Assembly (NCBI GenBank): GCA_963702195.1
Contig: OY969725.1
Span: forward strand, 806,001-870,000
Direction: 5' to 3'
Length of the DNA: 64,000 bases
From: AC-56 sp963702195
GTDB taxonomy: Bacteria > Actinomycetota > Thermoleophilia > Solirubrobacterales > 70-9
Below, piece by piece: positions 15,922 through 24,899 of this stretch. A program made the position numbers and the translations under genes. Within the stretch, counting starts at the first letter, position 1. Every line of letters begins with the position of its first letter. The notes beneath the pieces are model-generated. The model did no database searches. It had not been told where the DNA came from and saw only the letters and a program-made list of their open reading frames with translations.

Positions 15922-15952
15922 TATAAGTTTGTTGGAAGGAGGAAGAAAGAAC

Positions 15953-17512
15953 GTGAATGCCGCTCAGCCCACACCCCCAACCGCTCAAGCCCTCCAGCCG
16001 CGATCCGTCGCCCTGCCGTTCGCGGCGATCGTCCTCGCGATGCTGCCCGCGGTGCTCGACCAGACCGTGCTGGCGACCGCGCTGCCGACGATCGCCGCCG
16101 ACCTCGGCCACCTGACGGATATCTCGTGGATCGTCACCGCCTACGTCGTCGCCGCGGCTGCGACCACCCCGGTGTGGGGAAAGCTGGGGGACCGGCACGG
16201 GCGCAAGCTTCTGCTCGAGGCGTCGCTGATGATGTTCCTCGCCGCCTCGGCGCTATGCGGTGTCGCCCAGGATCTGACCATGCTCGTCGTCTCGCGAACC
16301 GTCCAGGGGGCAGCCGCCGGCGGGCTGATGACCCTCGCGATGGCCTCCGTCGGGGACCTGGTCTCGCCGCGCGAGCGCGGGCGCTACCAGGGCTACATCA
16401 CCGCTGCATTCGCGGCGGCCACCGTCGTCGGGCCGCTGATCGGCGGCCTGCTGGTGCAGCACGCGAGCTGGCGATGGGTCTTCTACGTCAACCTGCCGCT
16501 CGGTCTCCTTGCCCTCGCCGGGTTGAACCTGCGCATGCCGGCGGCGGCGAGCGGGCGGCGGGATCGGCCCTTCGACGCGGCGGGCGCCGGGATGCTCGCC
16601 GGCGCCACCGCGACGCTGATGCTCGCCTGCATCTGGGGCGGCACCCGTTACGCCTGGGACTCGCCCACGATCCTGGCGCTGATCGGAGCGACGATCGGGC
16701 TCGCGGGCGCGCTGGCAGCGCACGTGAGGCGCGCGTCCGACCCGATCGTCCCGCTCGGTCTGCTGCGTACGCCCGTCGTCGCGATCGCGAGCGCCGGGAT
16801 GTTCCTCGCGACGGCATCGCTGTTCGCGGTGACCGTGTTCGTGCCCCTGTTCCTGCAGGCGACGACCGGGGCCTCGCCGACGCAGGCCGGGTTGCTCCTG
16901 ATCCCGATGATGCTCGCCCTCACGCTGTCGACGAACATCGCGGGCCGCAACATCGAGCGCACCGGGCGCTACAAGCGCTTCCCGGTCGCCGGCCTCGCCC
17001 TGATGACGGTGAGCCTGGCGCTGCTCACGGCGGCGGCCTCCCATCCTTCGCCGGTCACGACCGGGATCGGCATCGCGGTGTTCGGCTTCGGCTTCGGGAT
17101 GGTCAGCCAAGTGCTGATCGTCGCGGTACAGAACAGCGTCAATCCCCGCGAGCTGGGAATCGCCATGGCGACCGCCAACTTCTTTCGCGGGCTCGGTGGC
17201 GCAGTTGGCACGGCGGTCCTCGGCGCCGTGTTCGCCGCCCGGGCGGGGGCCGTGGGCGCCGCCGACGGCCCGTCCGCGCTCGGGGCAATGGGCCAGGCCG
17301 ACGTGATCGGCGCCGTGCAGGCCGTGTTCGCCGTGGCCGCGCCCATCGCGGCTCTCGCGCTGGTCGTGGTGCTGGGGCTCAGGGAGGTGCCGCTGCGCCG
17401 TCGGGGCGAATCGGGCTCCGCGGACCAGCGGCCGGATCCGCGCGCGGAGCAGGCCAAAGCCGAGGAGGGCCGGAGAACGGGCCGGAGTGGCCCCGTTCCG
17501 GCTGCCCGATGA
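15953..17512 (+). CDS. DHA2-family MFS drug efflux transporter
   Basis: About 519 residues with 14 predicted membrane segments, typical of DHA2 (EmrB/QacA) drug:proton antiporters. Motif D1/A region: LPAVLDQTVLATALPTIAADL and GKLGDRHGRK. Motif C region: GPLIGGLL after helix 5. Such pumps export hydrophobic drugs or dyes. GTG 15953 is chosen because AAGGAGG lies 10 bases before it; a TTG at 15929 is in frame but overlaps the ribosome site. The C-terminal 50 residues are polar and charged. Divergent from its TetR regulator. It is unlike the DHA2 pump at 24900 in detail, so it is not a recent duplicate. Confidence 0.93.
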   Translation: MNAAQPTPPTAQALQPRSVALPFAAIVLAMLPAVLDQTVLATALPTIAADLGHLTDISWIVTAYVVAAAATTPVWGKLGDRHGRKLLLEASLMMFLAASALCGVAQDLTMLVVSRTVQGAAAGGLMTLAMASVGDLVSPRERGRYQGYITAAFAAATVVGPLIGGLLVQHASWRWVFYVNLPLGLLALAGLNLRMPAAASGRRDRPFDAAGAGMLAGATATLMLACIWGGTRYAWDSPTILALIGATIGLAGALAAHVRRASDPIVPLGLLRTPVVAIASAGMFLATASLFAVTVFVPLFLQATTGASPTQAGLLLIPMMLALTLSTNIAGRNIERTGRYKRFPVAGLALMTVSLALLTAAASHPSPVTTGIGIAVFGFGFGMVSQVLIVAVQNSVNPRELGIAMATANFFRGLGGAVGTAVLGAVFAARAGAVGAADGPSALGAMGQADVIGAVQAVFAVAAPIAALALVVVLGLREVPLRRRGESGSADQRPDPRAEQAKAEEGRRTGRSGPVPAAR

Positions 17513-17549
17513 ACACAAGCATTCCTCGCGTGGCTGACGTGGAGCGTCG

Positions 17550-17577
17550 GACGGCCTCTAGAGCCGAGCCGGCCGTC
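17550..17577. terminator. Inverted repeat between convergent genes
   Basis: Arms GACGGCC (17550-17556) and GGCCGTC (17571-17577) with a 14-base loop, in the 78-base gap between convergent MFS and GH65 genes. A bidirectional terminator is plausible; there is no T tract. Confidence 0.35.
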
Positions 17578-17590
17578 GGGAATTCATCGC

Positions 17591-19954
17591 TCAGGCCGTG
17601 GTGCCCTGCGGGTGCGCGCGGTGTGGCTCGCGACCGGGCGGCTGCTTCGGCGCCTCGCGGGCCGGGATGCGCGGGAGCGGCCTCGTCACGGGCTTCTCGC
17701 CGGAGACCTCCAGCTGCTCCGCGTAGTGGGTGATCTCGAGGGGATCGCCCCGCTTGAGCGAGTAGGTGGCCTGGCGGTGGGTGACCTCGACGCGAAGGGA
17801 GCGCGCCTTGAAGATGAGACCGAAGGAGAGCCGGGTGAGCTCCGCCGGCAGCCGCGGCTTGAAGGACAGGTGGCCATCGTGGTCGCGCATGCCCCCGAAG
17901 CCCGCGACGGTCGCGATCCAGCTGCCGGCCAGCGAGGCGATGTGGAGACCGTCACGCGTGTTGTGCTGGAGGTCGTCGAGATCGATCAGCGCCGCCTCCC
18001 CGAAGTACGCGAAGGCCAGCTCGAGGTGACCAACCTCCGCGGCGATCACCGCCTGGATGCACGCCGAGAGCGATGAGTCGCGGACGGTGATCGGCTCGTA
18101 GTAGTCGAAGTTGCGGAGCTTCTCCTCGTCAGTGAAGGCGTCGCCGCGCAGGTGCATCGCCGCTACGAGGTCCGCCTGCTTCACCACCTGCTTTCGATAG
18201 AGGTCGAAGTAGGGGTAGTGGAGGAGCAGCGGGTACTTCTCGGGCGGGGTGTGCTCGAAATCCCACCACTGGTGGGAGGTGAAGCCCTCCGCCTGGGGGT
18301 GGACGCCCAGAGCGGTGTCGTAGGGGATCACCATGTCGTCTGCGGCGTCGCGCCAGGCGGCGGCTTCCTCGACGTCGGCGCCGAGCTTTGCCGCGACGTC
18401 GGGATGGTTGACGACCGCGTCGGCCGCCTCGCGCAGGTTCCGCTGCGCCATCAGGTTCGTATAGACGTTGTTGTCGGCGATCGCGCTGTACTCGTCGGGG
18501 CCGGTCACGCCGTCGATGCGAAAGCGCCCCTCCTTGTCGTGATGGCCGAGCGAGCGCCAAAGGCGGGCCGTTTCCACCAGGAGCTCGACCCCGCAGGAAC
18601 GCTCGAAGTGGGGGTCGTCGACCGCGTCCTGGTAGCGCGCGACCGCGTCGGCGACGTCCGCGTTGATGTGAAAGGCGGCCGTACCCGCCGGCCAGTAGGC
18701 CGAGCACTCCTGCCCCGCGATCGTCCGCCACGGCAGCGTCGCGCCCTCCAGCCCCAGCTCCCGAGCCCGGTCGCGAGCCGGGTCGAGCGTCGAGTGGCGC
18801 CAGGCGAGGGCGTCGCGGGCCGCGTGGGGATGCGTGTAGGTGAGAACGGGAAGGACGAAGGTGTCCGTGTCCCAGAAGGTGTGCCCGTCGTAGCCGGGGC
18901 CGGTCAGCCCCTTCGCCGGCGTCGCGCGCTTCTCCGCCCGCGCCGCCGACTGCAGGCAGTGGAACATCGAGAAGCGCACCGCGATCTGGAGCTCGGTGTC
19001 GCCCTCGATCTCCACGTCGGCGCACTCCCAGAACTCGTCCAGGTAATCGCGCTGGGCCTGGACCAGGCCGTCCCAGCCGGTGTGGCGGGCCTCGGCCACC
19101 GCCGCCCACACCTGGTCGCGTACCGCCGGCAGGGAGCGCGCGCTGGACCACCCGTAGGAGAAGTACTTGACCACCCGCAGGCGTTGCCCGGCCTTGAGGT
19201 CCGTCGCGACCGTGACGCTCGCCTCGTCGTCGATCGCCGAGGACTTCGCGTCCGTGTCGTCGGGCCCGTCGATCTCGTGGTCCATCGCCGCCGCCATCAG
19301 CAGGCCGCTCGCCCGGGTCCGGTGGGCCATGAGCGCCGCGAGGTCGCGATTGACCGCGTTCTCGCACTCGAGCGGCTTGTCGAGCGCCGCGGCGGCGCGC
19401 GGGTCCTTGGTCTGCGTGGGCAGCGGCTCGTTCGCGACGAGCTGCGACTGGACGACCACCCTCAGGTCGTCGTCGACGGGCTCCACCACGTACTCGATCG
19501 CAGCCACCGCCCGCTGGGAGAAGGAGACCAGCCGGGTCGTCTGGACCCGCACCCGGGTGCTCGCCGGCGAGATCCAGTCGACCTTGCGGCGCAGCACGCC
19601 GCCGCGCAGGTCGAGGGTCCGCTCGTGTCCCTTCAGCTCGCCGTAGCGGACGTCGAACGGCTCGTCGTCGACGAGCAGGCGGATGATCTTGCCGTTGGTG
19701 ACGTTGAGGATCGTCTGGCCGGCCTCGGGGTAGCCGTAGCCGGCCTCGGCGTAGGGGAGGGGCCGGACCTCGTAAAAGCCGTTGAGGTAGGTGCCCGGGA
19801 GGCCGTGCGGCTCACCCTCGTCGAGGTTTCCCCGCAGGCCAACATGGCCGTTGGACAGCGCGAAGACGGACTCCGTCTGCGCGAGCCTCTCCACGTCGAG
19901 GTGCGTCTCCCTGATCGCCCAGGGCTCGAGCTCGAACCGCTCGTGGGTGATCAT
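17591..19954 (-). CDS. Glycoside hydrolase family 65 enzyme (disaccharide phosphorylase or hydrolase)
   Basis: A 787-residue GH65 protein. An N-terminal super-beta-sandwich (residues 1-270) precedes an (alpha/alpha)6 catalytic barrel with GYDGHTFWDTDTF (354-366) and the general-acid Glu488 in VTGPDEYS. A late HNTRDGLHIASLAGSW motif follows. GH65 enzymes split trehalose, maltose, kojibiose or nigerose by phosphorolysis or hydrolysis. The gene starts with ATGA overlap after a beta-phosphoglucomutase gene, which strongly suggests release of beta-glucose 1-phosphate. Mycobacteria have the same gene pair. The C-terminal tail (APKQPPGREPHRAHPQG) is low complexity. The exact disaccharide is unresolved. 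Confidence 0.93.
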   Translation of the reverse strand: MITHERFELEPWAIRETHLDVERLAQTESVFALSNGHVGLRGNLDEGEPHGLPGTYLNGFYEVRPLPYAEAGYGYPEAGQTILNVTNGKIIRLLVDDEPFDVRYGELKGHERTLDLRGGVLRRKVDWISPASTRVRVQTTRLVSFSQRAVAAIEYVVEPVDDDLRVVVQSQLVANEPLPTQTKDPRAAAALDKPLECENAVNRDLAALMAHRTRASGLLMAAAMDHEIDGPDDTDAKSSAIDDEASVTVATDLKAGQRLRVVKYFSYGWSSARSLPAVRDQVWAAVAEARHTGWDGLVQAQRDYLDEFWECADVEIEGDTELQIAVRFSMFHCLQSAARAEKRATPAKGLTGPGYDGHTFWDTDTFVLPVLTYTHPHAARDALAWRHSTLDPARDRARELGLEGATLPWRTIAGQECSAYWPAGTAAFHINADVADAVARYQDAVDDPHFERSCGVELLVETARLWRSLGHHDKEGRFRIDGVTGPDEYSAIADNNVYTNLMAQRNLREAADAVVNHPDVAAKLGADVEEAAAWRDAADDMVIPYDTALGVHPQAEGFTSHQWWDFEHTPPEKYPLLLHYPYFDLYRKQVVKQADLVAAMHLRGDAFTDEEKLRNFDYYEPITVRDSSLSACIQAVIAAEVGHLELAFAYFGEAALIDLDDLQHNTRDGLHIASLAGSWIATVAGFGGMRDHDGHLSFKPRLPAELTRLSFGLIFKARSLRVEVTHRQATYSLKRGDPLEITHYAEQLEVSGEKPVTRPLPRIPAREAPKQPPGREPHRAHPQGTTA

Positions 19955-20700
19955 GTGCCTGCGCCGCCGTCCAGCAGCTCGGCGAGGTCCTTGACGACGA
20001 CATCGGCCCCGTGCTGCTTCAGCTCCTCGGCCTGCCCGACCCGGTCGACACCCACCACGCAGCCGAAGTTGCCCGCCCGCCCGGACTCGACTCCCGCGAG
20101 GGCGTCTTCGTAGACCGCGCAGTGCGCGGGATCCGCGCCCAGCATTTCGGCCGCCTTGAGATAGGTGTCGGGGGCGGGCTTTCCCTTGATGTGCTCGCGC
20201 TCCGCGACGACGCCGTCCATGCGCACCTCGAGCAGGTCCGCGATGCCGGCCGCCTCCAGGACGTCCTTGCAGTTCGCCGACGAGGACACGACCGCGCGGT
20301 GAAAGCCCGCGTCGCGCGCCGCATGCAGGTAGTGCACCGAGCCCTCGTACGGCTCGACGCCCTGGGTGCGGATCAGCTCCAGCACGAGATCGTTCTTCCG
20401 GTTGCCGAGGCCATCCACGGTCTCTGCGCCCGGCGGGTCGTCAGGGTTGCCTCGTGGCAGGTCGATCCCGCGCGACTCGAGAAACGACTGCACGCCCTCG
20501 TAGCGCGGCTTGCCGTCGACATATTGGTCGTAGTCGTCCTGGCTGAACTCCTCGAACCCCTCGCCGGCTTTCTGCGCACGCTGTCTCAGGTACTCGTCGA
20601 ACATCTGCTTCCAGGCCGCGTAGTGGACCTTCGCGGTCTGGGTCAGGACCCCGTCGAGGTCGAAGAGGCAGGTGTTGACGCCTTCCGGTAGACCGAGCAT
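19951..20700 (-). CDS. Beta-phosphoglucomutase-like HAD hydrolase
   Basis: A 249-residue HAD-superfamily protein. Motif I FDLDGVLTQT has the nucleophile Asp14 and Asp16. An alpha-helical cap follows, then motif II VVSSSANC, motif III Lys in HIKGKPAPDTY and motif IV YEDALAGVESG. This is the beta-PGM subgroup, which converts beta-glucose 1-phosphate to glucose 6-phosphate. The stop overlaps the start of the GH65 gene, so products pass directly between them. ATG 20700 gives a leader of normal length; the open frame upstream is not conserved-looking. A 9-base-arm palindrome lies about 80 bases upstream and may be the operon's operator. Confidence 0.92.
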   Translation of the reverse strand: MLGLPEGVNTCLFDLDGVLTQTAKVHYAAWKQMFDEYLRQRAQKAGEGFEEFSQDDYDQYVDGKPRYEGVQSFLESRGIDLPRGNPDDPPGAETVDGLGNRKNDLVLELIRTQGVEPYEGSVHYLHAARDAGFHRAVVSSSANCKDVLEAAGIADLLEVRMDGVVAEREHIKGKPAPDTYLKAAEMLGADPAHCAVYEDALAGVESGRAGNFGCVVGVDRVGQAEELKQHGADVVVKDLAELLDGGAGT

Positions 20701-20781
20701 TGACGGGAGCCTAGTTCCCGCGGCGGCTTGCCACCCTCCGGATTCCTTCGAACGCGGCTGCGCAGGCAATCGAGTGAGTGA

Positions 20782-20804
20782 TTGACCGGACATATTCCGG
20801 TCAA
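20782..20804. promoter_or_regulatory. Perfect 9-base inverted repeat upstream of the GH65 operon
   Basis: Arms TTGACCGGA (20782-20790) and TCCGGTCAA (20796-20804) flank CATAT. It lies between the ABC permease stop (20831) and the beta-PGM start (20700), all on the minus strand. It could be an operator for the sugar operon or a hairpin ending the exporter transcript. The lack of a T tract and the central AT-rich box favour an operator. Confidence 0.5.
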
Positions 20805-20830
20805 ACCCACGCTCGACCCGGATGCCCCGG

Positions 20831-22426
20831 CTAGGCGCCCGTCAGGTCTCGGCGCTCGAAAGTCAGCGTCGCGGCGATCGCCGCGACGGCTGCGATCGCC
20901 AGCATCACGAGCGCCGGGACCGTCTTGAACGACTCCGCCGGGACCAGGCCGATCTGGTGGAAGGGGGAGAGGTCCAGGAGCCAGGTCGGGACGTTCAGCA
21001 GCGAGCCGAACAGCTCCCAGACGAAGGCCAGGAGCACCAGGCCGTAGGCGATCCCGGTGGTCGCGCGCGGGACGAGTGCGAACGCCAGCGCGCCCAGGGC
21101 GAGGAAGAGGAGCGCCGCCGGGAGGCAGTTGGCGCCCGCGGCCAGCATGTCCCCGAACCCGACGTCCGCTCCCTGCGACGCGGCGCCGGCCCAGGCGAGC
21201 ACGCCGGCGACCACGGAGAGCGCCACCGCCCCGCCCACGGCGAGTGCCAACCGCCCGGCGAACCAGCTCCGTCGCTCGACCGCGGATGAGAACAGCGTCT
21301 CCAGCCGGCCGTCCGACTCCTCGTGGCGTGCCGCCGCGACCTGTGAGCAGGCGAAGAGGGCGACCACGAGGACGAAGAACAGGAAGGTCAGGCTCAGGTA
21401 GCCGGACGCCGTCGTGATCGACGCGGCGCCCAGCTTCTGCAGCTGCTCCTGGAGGTTGTGGGAGACGTTCACCTGCGAGACGCTCGCGGACAGGACGCCG
21501 ACGACGAACGCGAACACCGCTGTACCCGCGATCCAAGTGCTGAAGCTCGCGACCTCCCCGCGCAGCGCCAGCGCGGTCGGCGAGGACAGCAGCGCGAGCC
21601 GGGGCGCCCGCGACTCCCTGGTTCGCAGGATGCCCTCGCCCACGTCCCTGCGAACCCAGAGCCGCAGCGCGACCGCGAGCAGGATCACCACCGCCGCGAT
21701 CGGGGGCAGGAAGCCCTTGAAGTCGAAGTCGGTGAACGGGTGCACGTCCTCGGCCCAGCCGAGCGGGGTCGCCCAGCGCAGCCAGGCGAGGCTCGACGCC
21801 GTGTCCGAGACGACCCGCAGGAGGAAGGCGACGGCGAAGGCCGCGCCTCCCAGCTCGAGCGCCACGCGGCGGGTGGAGGCGAGCTGGCTCATCACGGCTC
21901 CCACCGCCGCGAACGACAGCGCCGCCGAGGCCGTCGCCAGGGCGAGCAGCGCGGAATCGCCCGCCGCTAGGCCCGCGGCCACCAAGCCGAGGAACGTCAC
22001 CGTGCCGATCACCGCCGCCCCGGCGACCACCGCCACGAGACCGGCCCAGAAGGCGCTCCGGCGGGCGAACGGGCCCGACAGCAGCAGCTCGTAACGCCCC
22101 GAGTCCTCCTGGGCCCGGAACACCTTCACCGCCGCCACCAGCCCGAGGATCGCGGCGACCAGCTGCAGCACGCCGCCGACCCGCCACTCGGTGTAGCCGC
22201 CCGAGGTCAGCAGGTCCTTCGGCACGCCGTAGAAGACCCGGAGCGCCTTGTTGTCGCCGAAGCTCTGCGCGAACTGCATCCGGTCCGCGAGCGTCGGATA
22301 GGTGCTGTCGTACGCCGCGGCGTTACCGTAGGCGTAGAGGCCGAAGAAGAGCGCGAACGAGACGTTGCGCACGCGCGAGTCGACGAACTCGCGCCACGCG
22401 AGCGCTCTACTCGCCGTCGCTTCCAT
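20831..22426 (-). CDS. ABC-2 type exporter permease
   Basis: A 531-residue polytopic protein with about 12 hydrophobic helices in two similar halves, each starting with a polar stretch followed by membrane spans. It looks like the fused exporter permeases found in actinobacteria next to a single ATPase. The 5' end overlaps the ATPase gene by 20 bases, so the pair forms one exporter. Substrate unknown; relatives export antibiotics or lipids. ATG 22426 (MEATASRALAWREFVDSRVR) fits the family, with the first helix close to the N-terminus. No extracytoplasmic domain larger than about 40 residues is visible. Confidence 0.87.
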   Translation of the reverse strand: MEATASRALAWREFVDSRVRNVSFALFFGLYAYGNAAAYDSTYPTLADRMQFAQSFGDNKALRVFYGVPKDLLTSGGYTEWRVGGVLQLVAAILGLVAAVKVFRAQEDSGRYELLLSGPFARRSAFWAGLVAVVAGAAVIGTVTFLGLVAAGLAAGDSALLALATASAALSFAAVGAVMSQLASTRRVALELGGAAFAVAFLLRVVSDTASSLAWLRWATPLGWAEDVHPFTDFDFKGFLPPIAAVVILLAVALRLWVRRDVGEGILRTRESRAPRLALLSSPTALALRGEVASFSTWIAGTAVFAFVVGVLSASVSQVNVSHNLQEQLQKLGAASITTASGYLSLTFLFFVLVVALFACSQVAAARHEESDGRLETLFSSAVERRSWFAGRLALAVGGAVALSVVAGVLAWAGAASQGADVGFGDMLAAGANCLPAALLFLALGALAFALVPRATTGIAYGLVLLAFVWELFGSLLNVPTWLLDLSPFHQIGLVPAESFKTVPALVMLAIAAVAAIAATLTFERRDLTGA

Positions 22427-23306
22427 CTTCGGTGTCGTAGTGGTGCAGGAAGATCTCCTCGAGCGAGGGCTCGCGGCTCGTCAGCGAGACGACCGGATGC
22501 TCCGCCAGCGCCCTGATCAGGGGGCCGACCTCGCCGCTCACCTCGTAGCGCACCGCGTTCTCGCCGGCGGGGACCGCGGCCACTCCCGGCATGCCGTCGA
22601 CGCTCGGCGGCCGGCCCGCGAACGTCACCTCGACCGTTTGAGCGCTCAGGTGGCGGAGGTCCTCCAGCGTCCCCTCGTCGACGAGCCTCGCGTCTCGCAG
22701 GATCCCCACGCGGTCGCAAAGCGCCTCCACCTCGCTGAGGATGTGCGAGGAGAGGAAGATCGTCTGGCCGCGCTCCTTCGCCTCGTGGACCGTGTCGCGA
22801 AACGCGACCTCCATCAGCGGGTCCAGGCCGCCGGTGGGCTCGTCGAGCAACAGGAGATCCGCCCGGGTGGCGAGTGCCGCGACCAGCTGCACCTTCTGGC
22901 GGTTGCCCTTCGACAGCGCGCGCACCTTCTTGTCCGCGTCGAGCTTGAACCGCTCGACGAGCTGATCGCGGTAGGCGACGTCGACGCCGCCGTGCAGGCG
23001 CGCGAGGAACTCGAACGTCTCCGCGGCCGTCATCTGCGGCCACAGCGCCGGCTCGCCGGCGACGTAGGCGACCCGGCGGTGCGCGGTGACCGGGTCCTTC
23101 CAGGCGTCGATCCCGAAGAGCTCCGCCCGCCCGGCGCTGGCCCGGTGCAGGCCGAGCAGCAGCCGGATCGTGGTCGTCTTGCCCGCGCCGTTCGGGCCGA
23201 GGCAGCCGTAGACCTCGCCCTCGCGCACGGTGAGGTCGAGCGAGTCGAGCGCCAGCGTCTCGCCGTAGCGCTTGGTGAGACCATGGGTGCGGATGGCGTC
23301 GGGCAC
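22407..23306 (-). CDS. ABC transporter ATP-binding protein (exporter type)
   Basis: A 299-residue ATPase. Walker A GPNGAGKT is at 37-44, signature LSKGN at 131-135 (a variant of LSGGQ), Walker B LLLLDEP with Glu156, and switch His188. The C-terminal 90 residues resemble the small domain that follows DrrA/NatA-like exporter ATPases. It pairs with the overlapping permease downstream. The variant signature is common in exporter ATPases and is not a defect. Confidence 0.94.
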   Translation of the reverse strand: MPDAIRTHGLTKRYGETLALDSLDLTVREGEVYGCLGPNGAGKTTTIRLLLGLHRASAGRAELFGIDAWKDPVTAHRRVAYVAGEPALWPQMTAAETFEFLARLHGGVDVAYRDQLVERFKLDADKKVRALSKGNRQKVQLVAALATRADLLLLDEPTGGLDPLMEVAFRDTVHEAKERGQTIFLSSHILSEVEALCDRVGILRDARLVDEGTLEDLRHLSAQTVEVTFAGRPPSVDGMPGVAAVPAGENAVRYEVSGEVGPLIRALAEHPVVSLTSREPSLEEIFLHHYDTEDGSDGE

Positions 23307-23420
23307 GGCGCTACCTGCAGCCTATGCGGCGCGCGCGCTCCGGCTCTGCCCGACGCGAGATACTGACTTGCAGATGGCGCCGAGATCCGGACGGCCTGGT
23401 GGCACGCGTCGACGTCTTCT

Positions 23421-24422
23421 TCAGCTGGGATGCCGGCCCGGAGGCTGCGGCGCTGACCGAGTAGGCGCCGCTGCCGCCGGCGAACTGGTCTCGGCGGCGA
23501 AGCCCTCGCGCCAGCTCCCGTAGCCCGGCTCCCAGCCCAGCTCGCGCTTTGCCTTCGCGTTCGACGAGCCGCGGATCTCGGTCATCATCGTCACGGGCAC
23601 CTCGCCCGCGAGGATGCGGCCGAGCCAGGCCGGCACCCCGCGCGGCGGCTTCGCGCCGATGACCTCGGCAAGGTAGGGGAGCCATTCCCGCGCCGGGGCC
23701 GGGTCGTCGTCGACGACGTTGTAGACGCCGGGAGCGCCGCGGTCGAGGGCCGCGACGGTCGCCGACGCAGCGTCGCCGGTGTAGACGAAGGACCACACGC
23801 CGTCGCCGTCGCCCACGACGGGGAACCGGCGCTTGCGGATCAGATCCAGGGCCTCCTCCGACAGCGCGCCGGTGCCCCGGGCATAGAGGCCGCCGTAGCG
23901 AAGCACCACGCCCTCCAGGCCCTCGGTCGCTGGCACCGTCTCCTCGATGTGGCGGATCCCCGCCATCGTCTCCCGGGTCCACTTGACCGGGTGGGGGTCG
24001 AGGGGATCCGACTCGTCCTTGACCGCTCCACCCTCGCGCGGGTTGCTCCAACCGCCGCCGTAGCTCTGGACGATCAGGCGCCGGGCTCCCGCCTCCTGAG
24101 CTGCGCGGAGCAGGGTGTCGGTGCCCTTGGTGCGCAGCTGATTGGTGGTGGCGAACCAGCGGTCGAAGTGGCGCAGGTCCATCTTGCCGGCGAGCGCCGT
24201 CATCTCGTGGATGACGACCTCCGGCTGCGCTCGGCGCACCGCCTCGCTCATTGCCCGCTCGTCGAGCCCGTCGGCGATCGCCGGTTCGGCGCCGAGCCGC
24301 TGGACGGCCTCGGCGCCCTTCGCCGAGCGCGTCGTCGCGACCACGTCATGGCCGGCGGCGACCAGCTGGGGGACGAGTTGGACGCCGATCGCTCCTGTTC
24401 CTCCTGCGACGAAGACCTTCAT
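23421..24422 (-). CDS. NAD-dependent epimerase/dehydratase family protein (paralogue 2)
   Basis: A 333-residue extended SDR with cofactor motif GGTGAIGVQLVPQL, central WSFVYTGDAASATVAAL and C-terminal SNAKAKRELGWEPGYGSWRE. It is a clear paralogue of the protein at 12316-13296, which sits beside the ECF41-like sigma factor. ATG 24422 follows GGAGGAGG and overlaps the stop of the SRPBCC gene (ATGA), marking it as the last gene of the TetR-controlled operon that starts near 26877. The Tyr of the catalytic YxxxK is again not evident (QSYGGGW), so substrate and reaction are open. Confidence 0.9.
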   Translation of the reverse strand: MKVFVAGGTGAIGVQLVPQLVAAGHDVVATTRSAKGAEAVQRLGAEPAIADGLDERAMSEAVRRAQPEVVIHEMTALAGKMDLRHFDRWFATTNQLRTKGTDTLLRAAQEAGARRLIVQSYGGGWSNPREGGAVKDESDPLDPHPVKWTRETMAGIRHIEETVPATEGLEGVVLRYGGLYARGTGALSEEALDLIRKRRFPVVGDGDGVWSFVYTGDAASATVAALDRGAPGVYNVVDDDPAPAREWLPYLAEVIGAKPPRGVPAWLGRILAGEVPVTMMTEIRGSSNAKAKRELGWEPGYGSWREGFAAETSSPAAAAPTRSAPQPPGRHPS

Positions 24423-24881
24423 CGTGCCTCCTCCTTCTCTCTGTCTGCAAGTACGTTGACGAGGCGCCGAAGCGCCTTCTCGTTCGCTCGGGCCACGACC
24501 GACCTGGTGATCGGCGCCATGAGCCTTTCCGTCAGCGGCGCCTCGAGCCAGGCGAGCTCGAAGTCGACCCTGGTGCCGCCGTCCGGCAACTCGGCGAGCG
24601 TGTAGGTGCCGCGGGTTCGCCGCCCGCCCCTGGCGCCGATCGACTCCTCGGTCGTCGTGCGCGGCCGCTCCCCCGAGATGACGGTCATGTCGAGCCAGTC
24701 GTCGGGGCCGGGGCTCGACGCGCACGTGCGCCCTGGCGCCGACGCCGGCGGCGGGGCCCGAGAGCTCCCAGTCGACCAGGAAGTGGTCGGTGAAGCGCTC
24801 GTGGTTCGCGAGCACGTCCAGGAAGTCGAAGACCTCGGTGCGCGGCTGGGGGACGGTGACGGTGGCGGTGACCGGTTTCAT
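24419..24881 (-). pseudogene. SRPBCC (START-like) family protein with a one-base frameshift
   Basis: From ATG 24881 the frame reads TATVTVPQPRTEVFDFLDVL to GARAHVRVEP, a normal SRPBCC start. A neighbouring frame then continues with MTVISGERPRTTTEESIGA to ALRRLVNVLADREKEEAR and stops at 24419, overlapping the epimerase start. The full span is 463 bases, one more than a multiple of three. An extra base in one of the GGGG runs at 24703-24706 or 24710-24713 would explain it. It could be a real mutation or a homopolymer sequencing error. If restored, the 154-residue protein would bind a small hydrophobic ligand. Confidence 0.75.
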
Positions 24882-24899
24882 TGCAGAGCCTCCTCTCGG

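Noticed and set aside
18152..20113. 653-codon plus-strand open frame antisense to GH65
   Set aside because: Antisense shadow; GH65 carries all conserved residues.
24419..24881. Apparent single SRPBCC-epimerase fusion protein in one frame
   Set aside because: The fusion frame is nonsense after the frameshift; the epimerase has its own ribosome site and ATG.
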